Below, piece by piece: positions 1 through 18,200 of a DNA stretch of 64,000 nt. The first letter of the stretch is position 1; the number at the start of each line of letters is the position of its first letter. Origin of the DNA: Crambe crambe (taxonomy: Eukaryota; Porifera; Demospongiae; Poecilosclerida; Crambeidae); assembly GCA_963924555.1 (NCBI GenBank), contig OZ004591.1, forward strand, positions 6,014,001 to 6,078,000. Reading direction: 5' to 3'. The notes below the pieces were generated by a model. It was not told where the DNA came from and did not search any database. It was given only the letters and a program-made list of their open reading frames with translations. A program made the translations under genes and the position numbers.

Positions 1-1
1 G

Positions 2-1134
2 GAATTTGAAGCTGTTTTCAGAGTGTATGATGAAGCAGTCCAGTTTTTGTACTTAAAGAGCTTTGCACGAGTTCAAGTGATTTGTTCTACAAGAGAACAG
101 GCTGAACTTGCTCAAGATAACCTCAAGAATCTTCAATTTCAGGGACAAAGTCTTACTGTCCGTCCAATTAAGGTAAAGGAAAAACTATATGAAAAAGAAA
201 CTTCATTTCATGTGAGCATTTTGAAATCTCATTTCTAGCCCATAATGATAGGAGCAGCCACTTTGAATATCCCAGAAAAGACAAAACAGTTTCTAATTTC
301 ACCTCCAGCATCACCACCAGTGGGATGGGAACAAAGTGGTGAAGCCAGCCCATCAGTAGATTTTACCCTTGTCACTGCACTAGCCAAGCTGCAGTTGCCA
401 GGTGTGGTATAATATCAGCAAGGGAAAAAGATTTTAGTGGAACCTCTAATAAAAAAAAACAAAATAAAAAAACACTCTGAACCTCTCAACAAAGAAGTTA
501 TAAAATGACCTCAAAAAAACAAAAGATAAAAAGGATAAATGGATTGGTCCCAAGAAGTATGACCATTATTCAGAGGTTCCACTGTAACTGTCAGACCCTC
601 ATAAAGACCATGTCAAAATCATGAAGGGGAGGCCTAATGGCTATATTAGGGAAAAGATAGTTTTCTCCTACATAACTGCAAACACAAAGTTGTAACAAGT
701 GATAGATGCTACATCTTTGTCATCACCACATAGTCCAAAGTGTTACATTTGTGAAAATTAGCTATTAACACCAAACAGCAATCAATGTGCACTAGGAATT
801 GTGAGCCTCTTATGTTTGACCAAGTTCCAAAGTGATAATGTGAAGAATTTGATCTTATTTAATCGGTGTGTGAATGATGAAGCTGTTAAATATGTAGCAA
901 GGTTCACCCCTTAAATTGTTGTTTGTTTATTTGTTGTTTTTTTCTACTTCATAAGGTGATATCCATGAAGTGCATGAAGGATCAGCTACACAGCCAAGTA
1001 TAGTAGTCGTCACACCTGAAGATGCCACTGGTGAAGATCTCTTGCCATCCGTGCTTCGAGAGCAGCAGCAGCCTCCATCAATTACTGCCTTGCCTTCTTC
1101 CATTGTGCACACTGCAAGGCCACCCATCAATTGA
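2..1134 (+). CDS. RCAN: Calcipressin / regulator of calcineurin (3' part)
   Basis: Partial gene; its 5' end lies outside the window. Coding exons are 2-172, 239-401 and 956-1134, joined by GT-AG introns with consistent phase (0, then 1). The first exon gives the end of the RRM-like domain ([19 protein letters not shown]). The second carries the family signature [13 protein letters not shown], with the ISPPxSPP box that calcipressins present to calcineurin. The third has [10 protein letters not shown] and ends HTARPPIN, stop at 1132. Calcipressins bind calcineurin in the cytosol and modulate calcium-NFAT type signalling. The C-terminal tail differs from vertebrate RCAN, and I see no clear PxIxIT-type end. 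The intron at 402-955 holds a MITE (436-584). Confidence 0.88.
436..584. mobile_element. MITE of the GGAACCTCT family in an RCAN intron
   Basis: The segment starts agtggaacctctaat and ends cagaggttccact, so its ends are inverted repeats. The interior (ctctgaacctctcaac, gattggtcccaagaag) matches other copies in this window at 5928-6085, 43688-43760, 49090-49265, 55077-55172 and 57656-57810. It is a non-autonomous DNA transposon-like repeat with no coding capacity. Confidence 0.65.
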
Positions 1135-1344
1135 AAAGATCAAAGACTCATTGTAGCTTGCATTATAGTCATTACAGTTCATGTACACAAAAACTCCGCG
1201 AAAATTGACTATCGCGAAAATTGCGGCTTACAACCGGTGTGCATGTGTCACATGATTATGAAAATTCTGCAAGCTCAGCAAGATAGTTTTTGAGGAGGGA
1301 GTTGGGAGAGATAACGTCTGCCTGTGAGAGTGCGGGGAGTCAAG

Positions 1345-3469
<2,125 letters not shown>

Positions 3470-3717
3470 TTGTCATTTTACATGTGTAATAATTATGAAT
3501 ACAGAACATTATTAATTCACACTTTATTCTATTTAGTGCCTAACCATATTATTTAGCATGCGCACAATCAAAGGGTACATGCTCCACCCACAATGCTCAT
3601 TAATTAACCACATGTGGAAAGCATTCTTCAATGAGTGCGAGGTGAGGGTTTTCTCAATGCAGTCTTCATCCAAGCTGAAAAAAGCAGCTGCTTGCTCTTT
3701 AGTGTTACCACCTGACC

Positions 3718-8286
<4,569 letters not shown>

Positions 8287-8424
8287 ACCTTTCCAATTAC
8301 TACTAGCTTTTTCAATTCACAACATTGAACTTCTAGGATAGGTAAGGTATCGTCAATGCATAAATGGGTGGGGCTTCTCGATCTCCTCTGCTAGCGCGCC
8401 GAGCTGCATGCACTGGCTGGGACG

Positions 8425-8485
8425 CCAATAGTTCTTTCAAAAGGTCCTGGCATAGCAAGCAAACAGTTGTTCCACGATCCCAGCT
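8425..8485 (-). pseudogene. TMEM214 exon fragment upstream of copy A
   Basis: A short sequence resembling the membrane exon of TMEM214 (gttctttcaaaaggtcctgg, ggcatagcaagcaaacag) is joined to the last bases of another TMEM214 exon (gatcccagctag), with the intron and the rest missing. It is fused directly to a UCKL1 exon fragment. Confidence 0.6.
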
Positions 8486-8486
8486 A

Positions 8487-8610
8487 GTTTTGTGGAGTGG
8501 CCATTTTTGAGGGCAGGGAAAGTGCTGGAACCAGCTCTCCTGTCTGTGTTCATCATTGGGAAAATCCTGATCCAGACCAATTACAGCACGGGCCTGAACT
8601 CCACTTCCTC
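8487..8610 (+). pseudogene. UCKL1 exon 11 fragment (A side)
   Basis: Clearly homologous to UCKL1 exon 11 (7638-7868): tgtggagtggccattt, agtgctggaaccagctctcc, atcctgatccagaccaat and ctccacttcctca are shared. Internal deletions break the frame, and no flanking UCKL1 exons are present. Confidence 0.85.
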
Positions 8611-8658
8611 ACTAGCACTATAAGGGTTAGCCCACTTTTTCAATCCACAATTTCAAGA

Positions 8659-8700
8659 GTAGGTAAGGTATCGTCGTATGCATAAATAATGGGTGGGGCC
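8659..8700 (+). promoter_or_regulatory. Conserved 5' flank element of kelch-kinase copies
   Basis: The motif aggtaaggtatcgtcg, then atgcataaa and gggtggggc, lies 20-60 bp before the start codon of copy A. It recurs before B (15241-15266, truncated), D (29028-29070) and E (36140-36178), and once more just after UCKL1 (8336-8373). Conservation between copies may only reflect recent duplication, so a promoter or 5' UTR role is inferred. Confidence 0.4.
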
Positions 8701-8721
8701 GGGGCAGGCAGGCCTGGATGA

Positions 8722-11700
8722 ATGGCTCATGAACCCTCTCCTCGTTCTTCCCCCTTTGTCGCTCCAGTAGAAGGGGAGTTGTATCTTTATGGAGGAAGAA
8801 CTGGTGATTTCGATGAGAGGAAGAAACGACCTGAATCCAGTACAGATCTAGAAATCTTCGACCCCAAACTGGAGACATGGAGATCTGTAAAAACTAAAGG
8901 ACATCCTCCCCCTCTGCTGTATAATGGCGCCTGTGCATCCTCAGATCACCATCTCTATATATGTTGTGGGTTTGATAAATCATCACGTCATAACTCTCTT
9001 TATCAGTTAGACACTAGAACTTTAACGTGGACAGAGTTGTCATCATCAGACAGATCTGGTCCTAGGAAGAAGATTGGATGTAGGATGGTGTGCTACAAAC
9101 AGAAGTTAGTGTTATTCGGAGGCGACTGTGACACTACTGGGCCCACTCAGCCAGGTGCCAGCTATGAAGATCACTATACTAATGAACTGCACACCTTTGA
9201 CCTGAATAAAGGTGAGAGAGTCTTTTGCATTGAATGATGATCATATAGTGAGAGATGCACCATGTAGATGGTGACCCATAAGCCACTGTGATCAGTACAA
9301 TGCTTCAAACTAATGTGTGGATGCATGACTGTTAACATCATGGTAAACTGCATCCTATGCTATAGTTAGTCTGGCAGAGCCGACCTTTGACCCCACCCAC
9401 CAATAAATGGAAGGCGGCTCTGCTAGACTATGCTATAGTGCTAGTGGACCTGAACTTATTCTAACCAGTCTTGCCGTTACAGGTGTTCAACATTATTAAT
9501 TAAAATCCTTAGGGACATGGTCCTCCCCTACAGTCAGTGGTTCAAGGCCCCCTCCCTGCAGTCACTTCTCCTTCACCATGGTGGATGATCATCATGCCGT
9601 GCTGTTTGGTGGGTATGTCCCAGGACAAGGGAAAACTAATGATGTGTACATCCTGGACTTGGAGAGAATGGTAATGTTGATGAACTAGCTATAACCATGA
9701 CAATTATATAGCAGCTGTTTAAGGTTATGACTATTATAGTAAGTATCAATGTAATAGCAATAGTAATATTTACTGCTTATGACTAGCTGCTACATGCATG
9801 CACCTCACTGATTTTTTTTTCTTTTTTATGATCACAATAAAGCAAGACTGATGTTTGGTCTTGCATGTTCTTCACATTTCATTGACGTATGAATATAGTT
9901 ATTATCCTCATGCACTTGCAGCATTGGAGGAAGCTGGTTATTCAGGAAGGAGGACCCCATCCAGTGGGAAGATCATCCCATACTGCTGTCTGTCTAGACT
10001 ATGCTACAGCTCACCCCCAACTCCTAGTTATTGGAGGACATGGAAGTCTCATGGATATTCTTAATGATGCATGGATGCTAGAACTGCAGTCTGAGAGGTG
10101 GAGAAAGGTGAGAAGAATACTTCATGAGAAATTTTTAAATCTTGGTATATGAAGTATGATATTAAATGGTATACAGAGAACCATGACTTTGCATGGCCCA
10201 ACCCCTCCCCACACTCCCACTCAATTCCTCTGCTGTATTCAAACCACGGAATCCATTTCTCCTCATAAATTTTCTCAGTAGTTATAATTATGTCCAACCC
10301 TCTAATCTATTTGTTATGAATTTCACTCTCTATGTGCTCTAAGAATACGATGGCTTGCTATGATTATTCTGCATAGCTCCTCTAATTGTAATGAGTGAGT
10401 TTATATTGCTCTTACAATGATAAATAGGTGTCTTTACCCGGAGGTCAAAGAGATAGTCACTGTTCTGCTGCCTTCACCATGTGTCCTGGACTGACCGAGG
10501 TTGTTGTATTTGGAGGAATGGAAACACTGTCAAGAACAATATCTAAAACCTCTGTGCTACAATTTGGTGAGCTACTTTTATTATTATACACATGTAGTTA
10601 ACAGAGCTACAATATTTTTGACCATGTGTCCTCAGCATGGAAGAATTCCAAGAAAAAATCACGATCATTATAACCATGACTCTATAAAATGATACACATG
10701 AGCTGGAACTTGGCATTTAGGCTGTGACTAATCCACCAATAATAATCATGGTCGGTAGCTATGGGAACAAAACATGATGGGACACGAGTCTGACCTCTGT
10801 ATTTATAATGTTCACAGAGTACCGAGAGAGTGCCTCCACTGGTGAGTGGGTGCTGACTGATGTAGCTGGTATGAGTCAGCTAGGAACAAGGGAGAGGATC
10901 ACAGAGAAGAATGCAAAGATCACCCACAGATTAGCAGCTACTCCCATGACTCAACAATCTATTAGAAGAGAGGGAAGAACAGAGGAACTGGAGCAGAGAA
11001 TCAGAGAAATGGAAAGGAGGATGAGGGAGGTTGAAGAGGGAGCCAGAGATGCTGAGGAGAGAGCAAATATGGCAGAAAGGAGGTTAGGGGAGAGTGAGAG
11101 AAGAGTAGGAGAGGCAGAGAGAAGAAAAGGAGAGGCAGAGAGAAGAAAAGGAGAGGCAGAGGGAAGGTTGCAAGAGAGTGAAAGAAGAGTGGATGAAGCA
11201 GAGAGAAGGTTGAGGGAGAGTGAGAGAGAGGCAGAGAGAAGGTTGGAGGAGAGTGAGAGAGAGGCAGAGAGAAGGTTGGAGGAGAGTGAGAGGAGAGCTG
11301 AAGAGGCTGAAAGGAGATGCCAGCAACTTCAAGAGAGGGCAACTCATTTTGAAGACCGACTTCATCAACTTGAGACTCAGTGGGTGGTGAGGAGGGAGGA
11401 GATCCAGCTGACAGGACCAGAACTGGGGAGAGGAGGTTGGGCTACTGTTAGTGTTGCTACCTTTAGAGGAATGCAAGTGGCTGCTAAATCCATCCACCGA
11501 CAGATCATCTCACAACATAATGAACGACTCTTCATGCGAGAAATGAACATGGCCGCCAGAATACGTCATCCCAACTTGATTCAGTTCATTGGAGCCACAC
11601 TAGAAGGAGAAATGATCATCCTAACGGAGCTGATGCCCACTAGTCTGAGGAGAGAGCTTGAAAGCAATGATTACATGGCTCCAATTGTAGTCTCCTCCAT

Positions 11701-12130
11701 TGGCCTAGGTGTGGCTAGGGCCCTCAACTACCTCCACCAGATGCAGCCAGACCCAATCATCCATCGCGACATTAGCAGTGCTAACGTTCTCCTTATACCT
11801 ATCACCTTCAATAAATGGAGAGCCAAAGTCACCGACTATGGATCAGTCAACCTCCAACAGCAACTGGAAACTGTAGGTCCTGGCAACCCGACATATGCTG
11901 CCCCTGAAGCTAACGACCCTCACCTGCAGTCCCCCAAGATGGACATCTTCAGCTTTGGCATTCTCCTCATTGAGATGCTGACTGGTCAACTACCTCCCTC
12001 GGATGAGAGACATCTACTGATGGGCACCATACGACATCGTCAACTGTTAGCACTTATTGAGAGGTGCTTGAACCAACGAAGAGAAAATCGACCAAGTGCC
12101 TCCGACATCATTTCTGAACTGGAACATTGA
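8722..12130 (+). CDS. Kelch-coiled coil-TKL kinase, copy A
   Basis: Five exons: 8722-9211, 9513-9670, 9922-10107, 10428-10566 and 10818-12130, phases 1/0/0/1; 761 aa. Residues 1-325 hold six kelch blades, marked by ELYLYGG, HLYICCG (degenerate), KLVLFGG, HAVLFGG, LLVIGG and EVVVFGG. Residues about 370-515 are a charged heptad coiled coil built of EAERRxx/ESERRxx units. Residues 524-761 are a protein kinase: glycine loop GRGGWATV, Lys in VAAKSI (about 548), alpha-C Glu in MREM, catalytic HRDISSANVLL (Asp about 642), DYG instead of DFG (664-666), and YAAPEA. HRD-x-x-x-x-N and DYG fit the tyrosine-kinase-like (TKL) group; LRRK2 also has DYG. No signal peptide or membrane segment, so probably cytosolic. 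The start is chosen because MA(H/Y)EPSPRS is shared by all copies. Substrate and function unknown. Confidence 0.85.
9367..9430. mobile_element. Short hairpin repeat in intron 1 of copy A
   Basis: The arms tagtctggcagagccgacc and its near reverse complement ggcggctctgctagacta flank a 27-bp loop. The same hairpin occupies the same intron in copies B (about 15953-16015) and E (about 36890-36952), and a half copy remains in D (about 30768-30800). It was therefore present before those duplications. Confidence 0.6.
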
Positions 12131-12447
12131 GTGGTACATTTGTATATCTAGTTGTAACTAATAGTTGATCTATAATACTTCCCCTAATACTTCAGTAACC
12201 CTATACCACAACATATCAATATACTGTATTTGTTCTTTGTCTCACATGATATTAGTCTCTTTGTTCATTTTTTTTTGTTATTCATTTTGTGTTAATTATT
12301 GAATGATGAGATTTAGCATTATAATTATAATACTGAATGAGAGTTTAACACAAAAATTAGAAAGTTGTAGCAATGATAGAGCTAAGTCGTCAATAGGAAA
12401 GATAAGTGAAGAATTGTTAAAAGATTGTATATATATCTGCAGTAATT
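12131..12447 (+). other. 3' UTR-like tail of copy A up to the TMEM214 remnant
   Basis: This AT-rich sequence (tggtacatttgtatatctag, then taatacttcccctaatac) is conserved behind copies A, B, D and E with few changes and leads directly into the convergent TMEM214 sequence. I see no ORF of interest. Confidence 0.6.
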
Positions 12448-14970
12448 TCATCGAGACAGGTAATCCATTGGGATAAAACGGAGAAGAGAAGAGTTGATCT
12501 AAGACATATGCTACTGTTTTCCAGGCAACTGTCACAGTCCTAGCGTCAATGTACCTGTTCACCTCTGCTAATATAACATGGGGACCTGCAGTACAAAAGT
12601 AATGCTAATGATAAGTACAGGTAACTACAAAGTATTCTCTTGATGCAATTACAGGAAACCACATTAAGAATGCCTTTGAAGACCCTTTGTTATCACAACT
12701 GTTACCACGACCTGTACCACATAGGTCACACGCCAAGTTAATCAGCAGGGGTTCCCTCACTTGTATTACATATGCATCGATTCTGATCACCTTGAGTTGA
12801 GATGTAGTAGAGAAGAGGAAGTAAGAATGCGAGATAGAGAATACTAAAGAGGATGACCAGCACACTGCACCAAGTTGTCCCTTTCTTCTCTTTGACGTCT
12901 CCCCTCACTGGGACACCAGCAGTTCTTTTCAAGGTCCTGGCATAGCCAGCAAACAGCTCCTAACCACAATCAAAGTTTATAAGCACCAATGCTAAAGGTT
13001 TGATTGCCACATCTAAAATCTAATATATGCTGTCCACTGCAGGTGGAAGGTTAGAGGAATAGGTGGATACAATCTGTATATTTGTATTTCCGTGATACTA
13101 TAGTTGTTTGTATCATAGAAATTGATACACCTTCACTTGTGGCTTGTCCTTTGGGCAACCTTTCGTGAAAGTTGGTTCATGATCCCAGCTACCTCGCTAC
13201 TTCAAGGCAGGATTCCAGCACCTGTCAAAATCTTCTGACAACATACTTCTTAAGTTTTCTACCAGGTGCCTGCAGAACTCAGGAGGGAGTTGGATGGTGT
13301 GGTTGAAGTCGAGTTCCGATTCTCATGCTTCATCCAGTCTCCTCTTGAAGGAATTGATAAAAGATGAGCAATCTCCACCTCCTCTGACATTAAATGAACC
13401 AGCTGGTCATCAGTGGACAAGTTCACCACAGCATCCTGTATCACAAAGGAGATTCTAGAGTATGAACCGACTAATACCTGAACCAATGCAAGAAGATCTT
13501 GTACATTCTTCTGCGTTCTGTAATTTAAGTCCAAATAGAAATTAGTTATTTCTCAGCTGCCATGAGATTAGCAAATATTAGCGACCTTTTGTGTAGAAGA
13601 TGAGGAGGGTACAGATAACCTTTGGGGAGAGATCTTCCAAGAGCATGCCACCATTACCCTCTTCATTAATGTGAATTTTTATAAACACAAGGGATTGATC
13701 CAACCCCTTCACTATAGTGATCTTGATGGGGACCCCTGACCTAATTAATTCAGTGGGATAAGACCCTGACCTTAATTAATACAGCCTGACCTTAATAGAG
13801 TGGGATAAGACCCTGATCTTAATTAATACAGTGGGATAATACCCTGACCTTAATTAATACAGTGGGATAAGACCCTGACCTTAATTAATAAAGTGGGATA
13901 AGACCCTGACCTTAATTAATACAGTGGGATAAGACCCTGACCTTAATTAATACAGTGGGATAAGACCCTGACCTTAATTAATACAGTGGGATAAGACCCT
14001 GACCTTAATTAATACAGTGGGATAAGACCCTGACCTTAATTAATACAGTGGGATAAACCCTGACCTTAATTAATACAGTGGGATAAGACCCTGACCCTGA
14101 CCTTTAATTAATACAGTGGGATAAGACCCTGATCTTAATTGATACAATGAGAATCGGGGATCATGGTGCACTCTATGTTTGGGCACGTTGTCCAAGTGAA
14201 ACAGAAGGAGACAGAGGTCAGGACAGCAGTTGAGTGGAGTCTTGGGTGTGGTAACCCCACCCACAAAAGGGATCACATCTCAGGCACTCCACTAATATTT
14301 GACTGAATCAGGAGCTGGATCTACAAGACAAAAAAAAATTGCAATTTGAGGAACACTGTGTACGATTATTGACCAGTGTTATAACAATCATTATTGCCCT
14401 TCCCGCCACATTCATGACGGTCATTTTATGATTTTTGATACCCTTGCCATCTTTGCTGCATGCGTATAGTTTCCTTCAATAAGCAAGAAGAGTACCGTGA
14501 GAAGCACTGCCACTCTTGATCTCCCAAGGAGACTGTCCAAGCAGCACCTGAAGGAATTTTCAAGACTCACTTGTGGACACTTGCTCAACACTCGCAGTAG
14601 AGGGTCTTGGCAGGAGGCCAGGAGAGGGTACCCTGGGAGTGGAAGGGAGGGAGCAGAAGGGTGGTGAGGGGAGGATGGGGAGGGGAAGGGGGAGATAGGG
14701 GAAGAAGACAGGGAAGGGAAGGGAAGAAAGAGAATGGACCAGGAAGGGAGAGAAAAGGAAGATGTACATCAATTACCACGACCATATTAATAAGTAGGGA
14801 CTTCCTCCTCCTCATACATACATCAATTCTCATCCTCACTTTGATTTGAGAGAAGAGGAAATAAGAAGGCAAGATAGAGGACGCTAAAGAGGACCAGCAA
14901 CACCACACCAAGTTCTCCTTGACTTCTCCCCTCACTGGGACACCAGCAGGTCCTGACAAGATACCACACA
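12448..14970 (-). pseudogene. TMEM214 remnant A' (rearranged)
   Basis: Homologous to exons 5-11 of the intact TMEM214 gene at 39928-42674. Last exon about 12448-12585; membrane exon 12791-12959; exon 9 about 13133-13430, in which the middle (about 13187-13404) is inverted; exon 6 region 14150-14330; exon 5 region 14450-14640. It then repeats part of the membrane exon (14880-14960). Exons 1-4 are missing. A 31-bp minisatellite (13740-14130) replaces part of the gene. It cannot code for the protein. Confidence 0.85.
13735..14145. repeat. 31-bp AT-rich minisatellite
   Basis: About 13 tandem units of 31 bp (ttaattaatacagtggga followed by taagaccctgacc), with minor variants. Related arrays lie in TMEM214 remnants B' (20140-20355) and D' (34855-35045), but not in the intact TMEM214 gene. 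Confidence 0.9.
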
Positions 14971-15096
14971 CCCAGCAGTATGGTTACCACATCATCTTAA
15001 TCTTTCTGGGAGACTCATTATGAGTACCTTCACTTTAGTCTCGCACGGGCCAGACTGGTGGTTGGTCCTTTTGGGGCTAAAATGATCCCAGTTAGG

Positions 15097-15222
15097 TTGG
15101 TGAAGTGGTCATTTTGAGGGCTGGGGAAGTGCTGGAACGAGCTCTATTGTCTGTGTATAAGGATGGAAGATCATGATCCAGATCAATCAGAGAACGGGTG
15201 AGCCTGAGCTCCACCTCCTCAT
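15097..15222 (+). pseudogene. UCKL1 exon 11 fragment (B side)
   Basis: Shares gtgctggaacgagctct, atgatccagatcaatcag and gcctgagctccacctcctca-like runs with UCKL1 exon 11. It is preceded by TMEM214 fragments (gatcccagttagg) and followed by the truncated kelch-kinase 5' flank element. It is nearly identical to the E-side fragment at 35996-36121. Confidence 0.85.
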
Positions 15223-15274
15223 ACTATACTCATTATAGAGTAGGTAAGGTATCGTCGTATGCATAAACGATGCG

Positions 15275-18200
15275 ATGGCATATTATAAACCCTCTCCTCG
15301 TTCTTTCCCCTTTGCCGCTCCAGTAGAGGGAGAGTTATATCTTTATGGAGGTGAAACTAATGATTTCTATAAGTGGAAGAAACGATCCGAATCCAGTACA
15401 GATCTAGAAATCTTCGACCCCAAACTGGAGACATGGAGATCTGTAAAAACTAAAGGACATCCTCCCCCTCTGCTGTATCATGGCGCCTGTGCATCCTCAG
15501 ATCACCATCTCTATATATGTTGTGGGTCTGATAAATCATCACGTCATAACTCTCTTTATCAGTTAGACACTAGAACTTTAACGTGGACAGGGTTGTCATC
15601 ATCAGATAGAGCTGGTCCTAGGAAGAAGATTGGATGTAGGATGGTGTGCTACAAACAGAAGTTAGTGTTATTCGGAGGCCACTGTGACACTACTGGGCCC
15701 ACTCAGCCAGGTGCCAGGTATAAAGATCACAATACTAATGAGCTGCACACCTTTGACCTGAATGAAGGTGAGAGAGTCTTTTGCATTAAATGATGATCAT
15801 ATAGTGAGATGCCCCATGTAGATAGTGGTTTCAGCCTATAGAAAGAGCAAGTCCACTGATCCATAAGCCACTGTGATCAGTACAGTGCTTCAAACTAATG
15901 TGTGGATGCATGACTGTTAACATCATGGTAAACTGCATCCTATGCTATAGTTAGTCTGGCAGAGCCGACCTTTGACCCCACCCACCAATAAATGGAGTTG
16001 GCTCTGCTAGACTATGCTAAAGACTAGTGGACCTGAACTTATTCTAACCAGTCTTGCCGTTACAGGTGTTCAACATTATTAATTAAAAACCTTAGGGACA
16101 TGGTCCTCCCCTACAGTCAGTGGTACAAGGCCCCCTCCCTGTGGTAGCTTCTCCTTCACCATGGTGGATGACCATCATGCTGTGCTATTTGGTGGGTTTG
16201 TCCCAGGACAACGGAGGACTAATGATGTGTACATCCTGGACTTGGAGAGAATGGTAATATTGATGAACTAGCTATAACCATGACAATTATATAGCAGCTG
16301 TTTAAGGTTATGACTATTATAGTAAGTATCAATGTAATAGCAATAGTAATATTTACTGCTTATGACTAGCTGCTACATGCATGCACCTCACTGATTTTAT
16401 TCTTTTTCATCATCACGATAAAGCAAGACTGATGTTTGGTCTTGTGTGTTCTTCACATTTCATTGACGTATGAATAGTTATTATCCTCATGCACTTGCAG
16501 CATTGGAGGAAGCTGGTTATTCAGGAGGGAAGTCCCTATCCAGAGAGAAGATCATCCCACACTGCTGTCTGTCTAGGCTATGCTACAGCTCACCCCCAAC
16601 TCCTAGTTATTGGAGGATATGGAAGTGGCATTCTTAATGATGCATGGATGCTAGACCTGCACTCTGAGAAGTGGAGAAAGGTGAGAAGAATACTTCATGA
16701 GAAATTCTTAAATCTTGGTATATGAAGTATGATATTAAATGGTATACAGAGAACCATGACTTTGCATGGCCCAACCCCTCCCCACACTCCCACTCAATTC
16801 CTCTGCTGTATTCAAAACCACGGAATCCATTTCTCCTCATAAATTTTCTCAGTAGTTATAATTATGTCCAACCCTCTAATCTATTTGTTATGAATTTCAC
16901 TCTCTATGTGCTCTAAGAATACGATGGCTTGCTATGATTATTCTGCATAGCTCCTCTAATTGTAATGAATGAGTTTATATTGTTCTTGCAATGATCAATA
17001 GGTGTCTTTACCCGAAGATCACCAGGAGAAAAGATGGCATCACTGTTCTGCTGCCTTCACCATGTGTCCTGGACTTACCGAGGTTGTTGTATTTGGAGGA
17101 ATCGAAATACTGTCAATAACAATATCTAATACCTCTGTGGTACAATTTGGTGAGCTACTTTTATTATATACACATGTAGTTAACAGAGCTACAATATTTT
17201 GGACCATTTGTCCTTATTATACAGTATAACCATGACTTTATGAAAATGATACACATGAGCTGGAACTTGGGATTTAGGCTGTGACTAATCCTCCAAAAAT
17301 AATCAGTAGCTATGGGAACATAACATGATGGAGTACTAATTACAAGGAGTCTGACCTCTGTATTTACAATGTTCACAGAATACCGAGAGAGTGCCTCCAC
17401 TGGTGAGTGGGTGCTGACTGATGTAGCTGGTATGAGTCAGCTAGGAACAAGGGAGAGGATCACAGAGAAGAATGCAAAGATCACCTGCAGATTAGCAGCT
17501 ACTCCCATGACTCAACAGTCTATTGGAAGAGAAGGAAGAACAGAGGAACTGGAGCAGAGAATCAGAGAAATGGAAAGGAGGATGAGGGAGGTTGAAGAGG
17601 GAGCCAGAGATTCTGAGGAGAGAGCGAATATGGCAGAAAGGAGGTTGGGGGAGAGTGAGAAAAGAGCAGGAGAGAGAGTGAATGTGGCAGAGAGAAGAGC
17701 AGGAGAGGCAGAGAGAAGGTTACAAGAGAGTGAAAGAAGAGTGAATGTGGCAGAGAGAAGAGCAGGAGAGGCAGAGAGAAGGTTACAAGAGAGTGAAAGA
17801 AGAGTGGATGAGGCAGAGAGAAGAGCTGGAGAGGCAGAGCGAAGGTTGAGGGAGAGTGAGAGAGAGGTAGAGAGAAGGTTGGGGGAGAGTGAGAGGAGAG
17901 CTGAAGAGGCTGAAAGGAGATGCCAGCAACTTCTGGAGAGGGCAGCTCATTTTGAAGAGCGACTTCTTAAACTTGAGACCCAGTGGGTAGTGAGGAGGGA
18001 GGAGATCCAGCTGACAGGACCAGAACTGGGGAGAGGGGGTTGGGCTACTGTTAGTGTTGCTACCTTCAGAGGAATGCAAGTGGCTGCTAAATCCATCCAT
18101 CGCCAAATCATCTCACAGCATAATGAACGACTCTTCAAGCGAGAGATGAACATGGCCGCTAGAATACGTCATCCCAACTTGATCCAGTTTGTTGGAGCCA

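Larger units (their letters stand above)
8287..8721 (+). other. Junction region between UCKL1 and kelch-kinase copy A
   Basis: This 435-bp gap is a patchwork. 8300-8375 and 8628-8700 are two diverged copies of one segment (tttttcaatycacaa, then ggtaaggtatcgtc and gggtggggc) that is also the 5' flank of the other kelch-kinase copies. Between them lie a TMEM214 fragment (about 8425-8485, including ggtcctggcatag and gatcccagctag) and a fragment of UCKL1 exon 11 (8487-8610). The order suggests that a complete duplicated unit once lay here and was largely deleted. Confidence 0.7.

Noticed and set aside
11001-11497. Long - strand open frames rich in Ser, Leu and Pro across the kelch-kinase coiled coil (also 17783-18106, 26390-26779, 32235-32609, 38446-39051)
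   Set aside because: They are the complement of the purine-rich EAERR heptad repeats, occur in every copy as a consequence of codon composition, and lack splice or homology support.
12605-12865. - strand frame in TMEM214 remnants (MCWSSSLVFSIS..., also 33520-33987 and 40090-40335)
   Set aside because: It is a shifted frame of the membrane exon plus the following intron. The true exon frame (VILFSILYLAFLLP) splices to a later exon.
14585-14971. Possible - strand gene of 128 aa with hydrophobic stretches
   Set aside because: It is a composite of two TMEM214 exon fragments and purine-rich intron sequence; the same composite is at 35315-35870.
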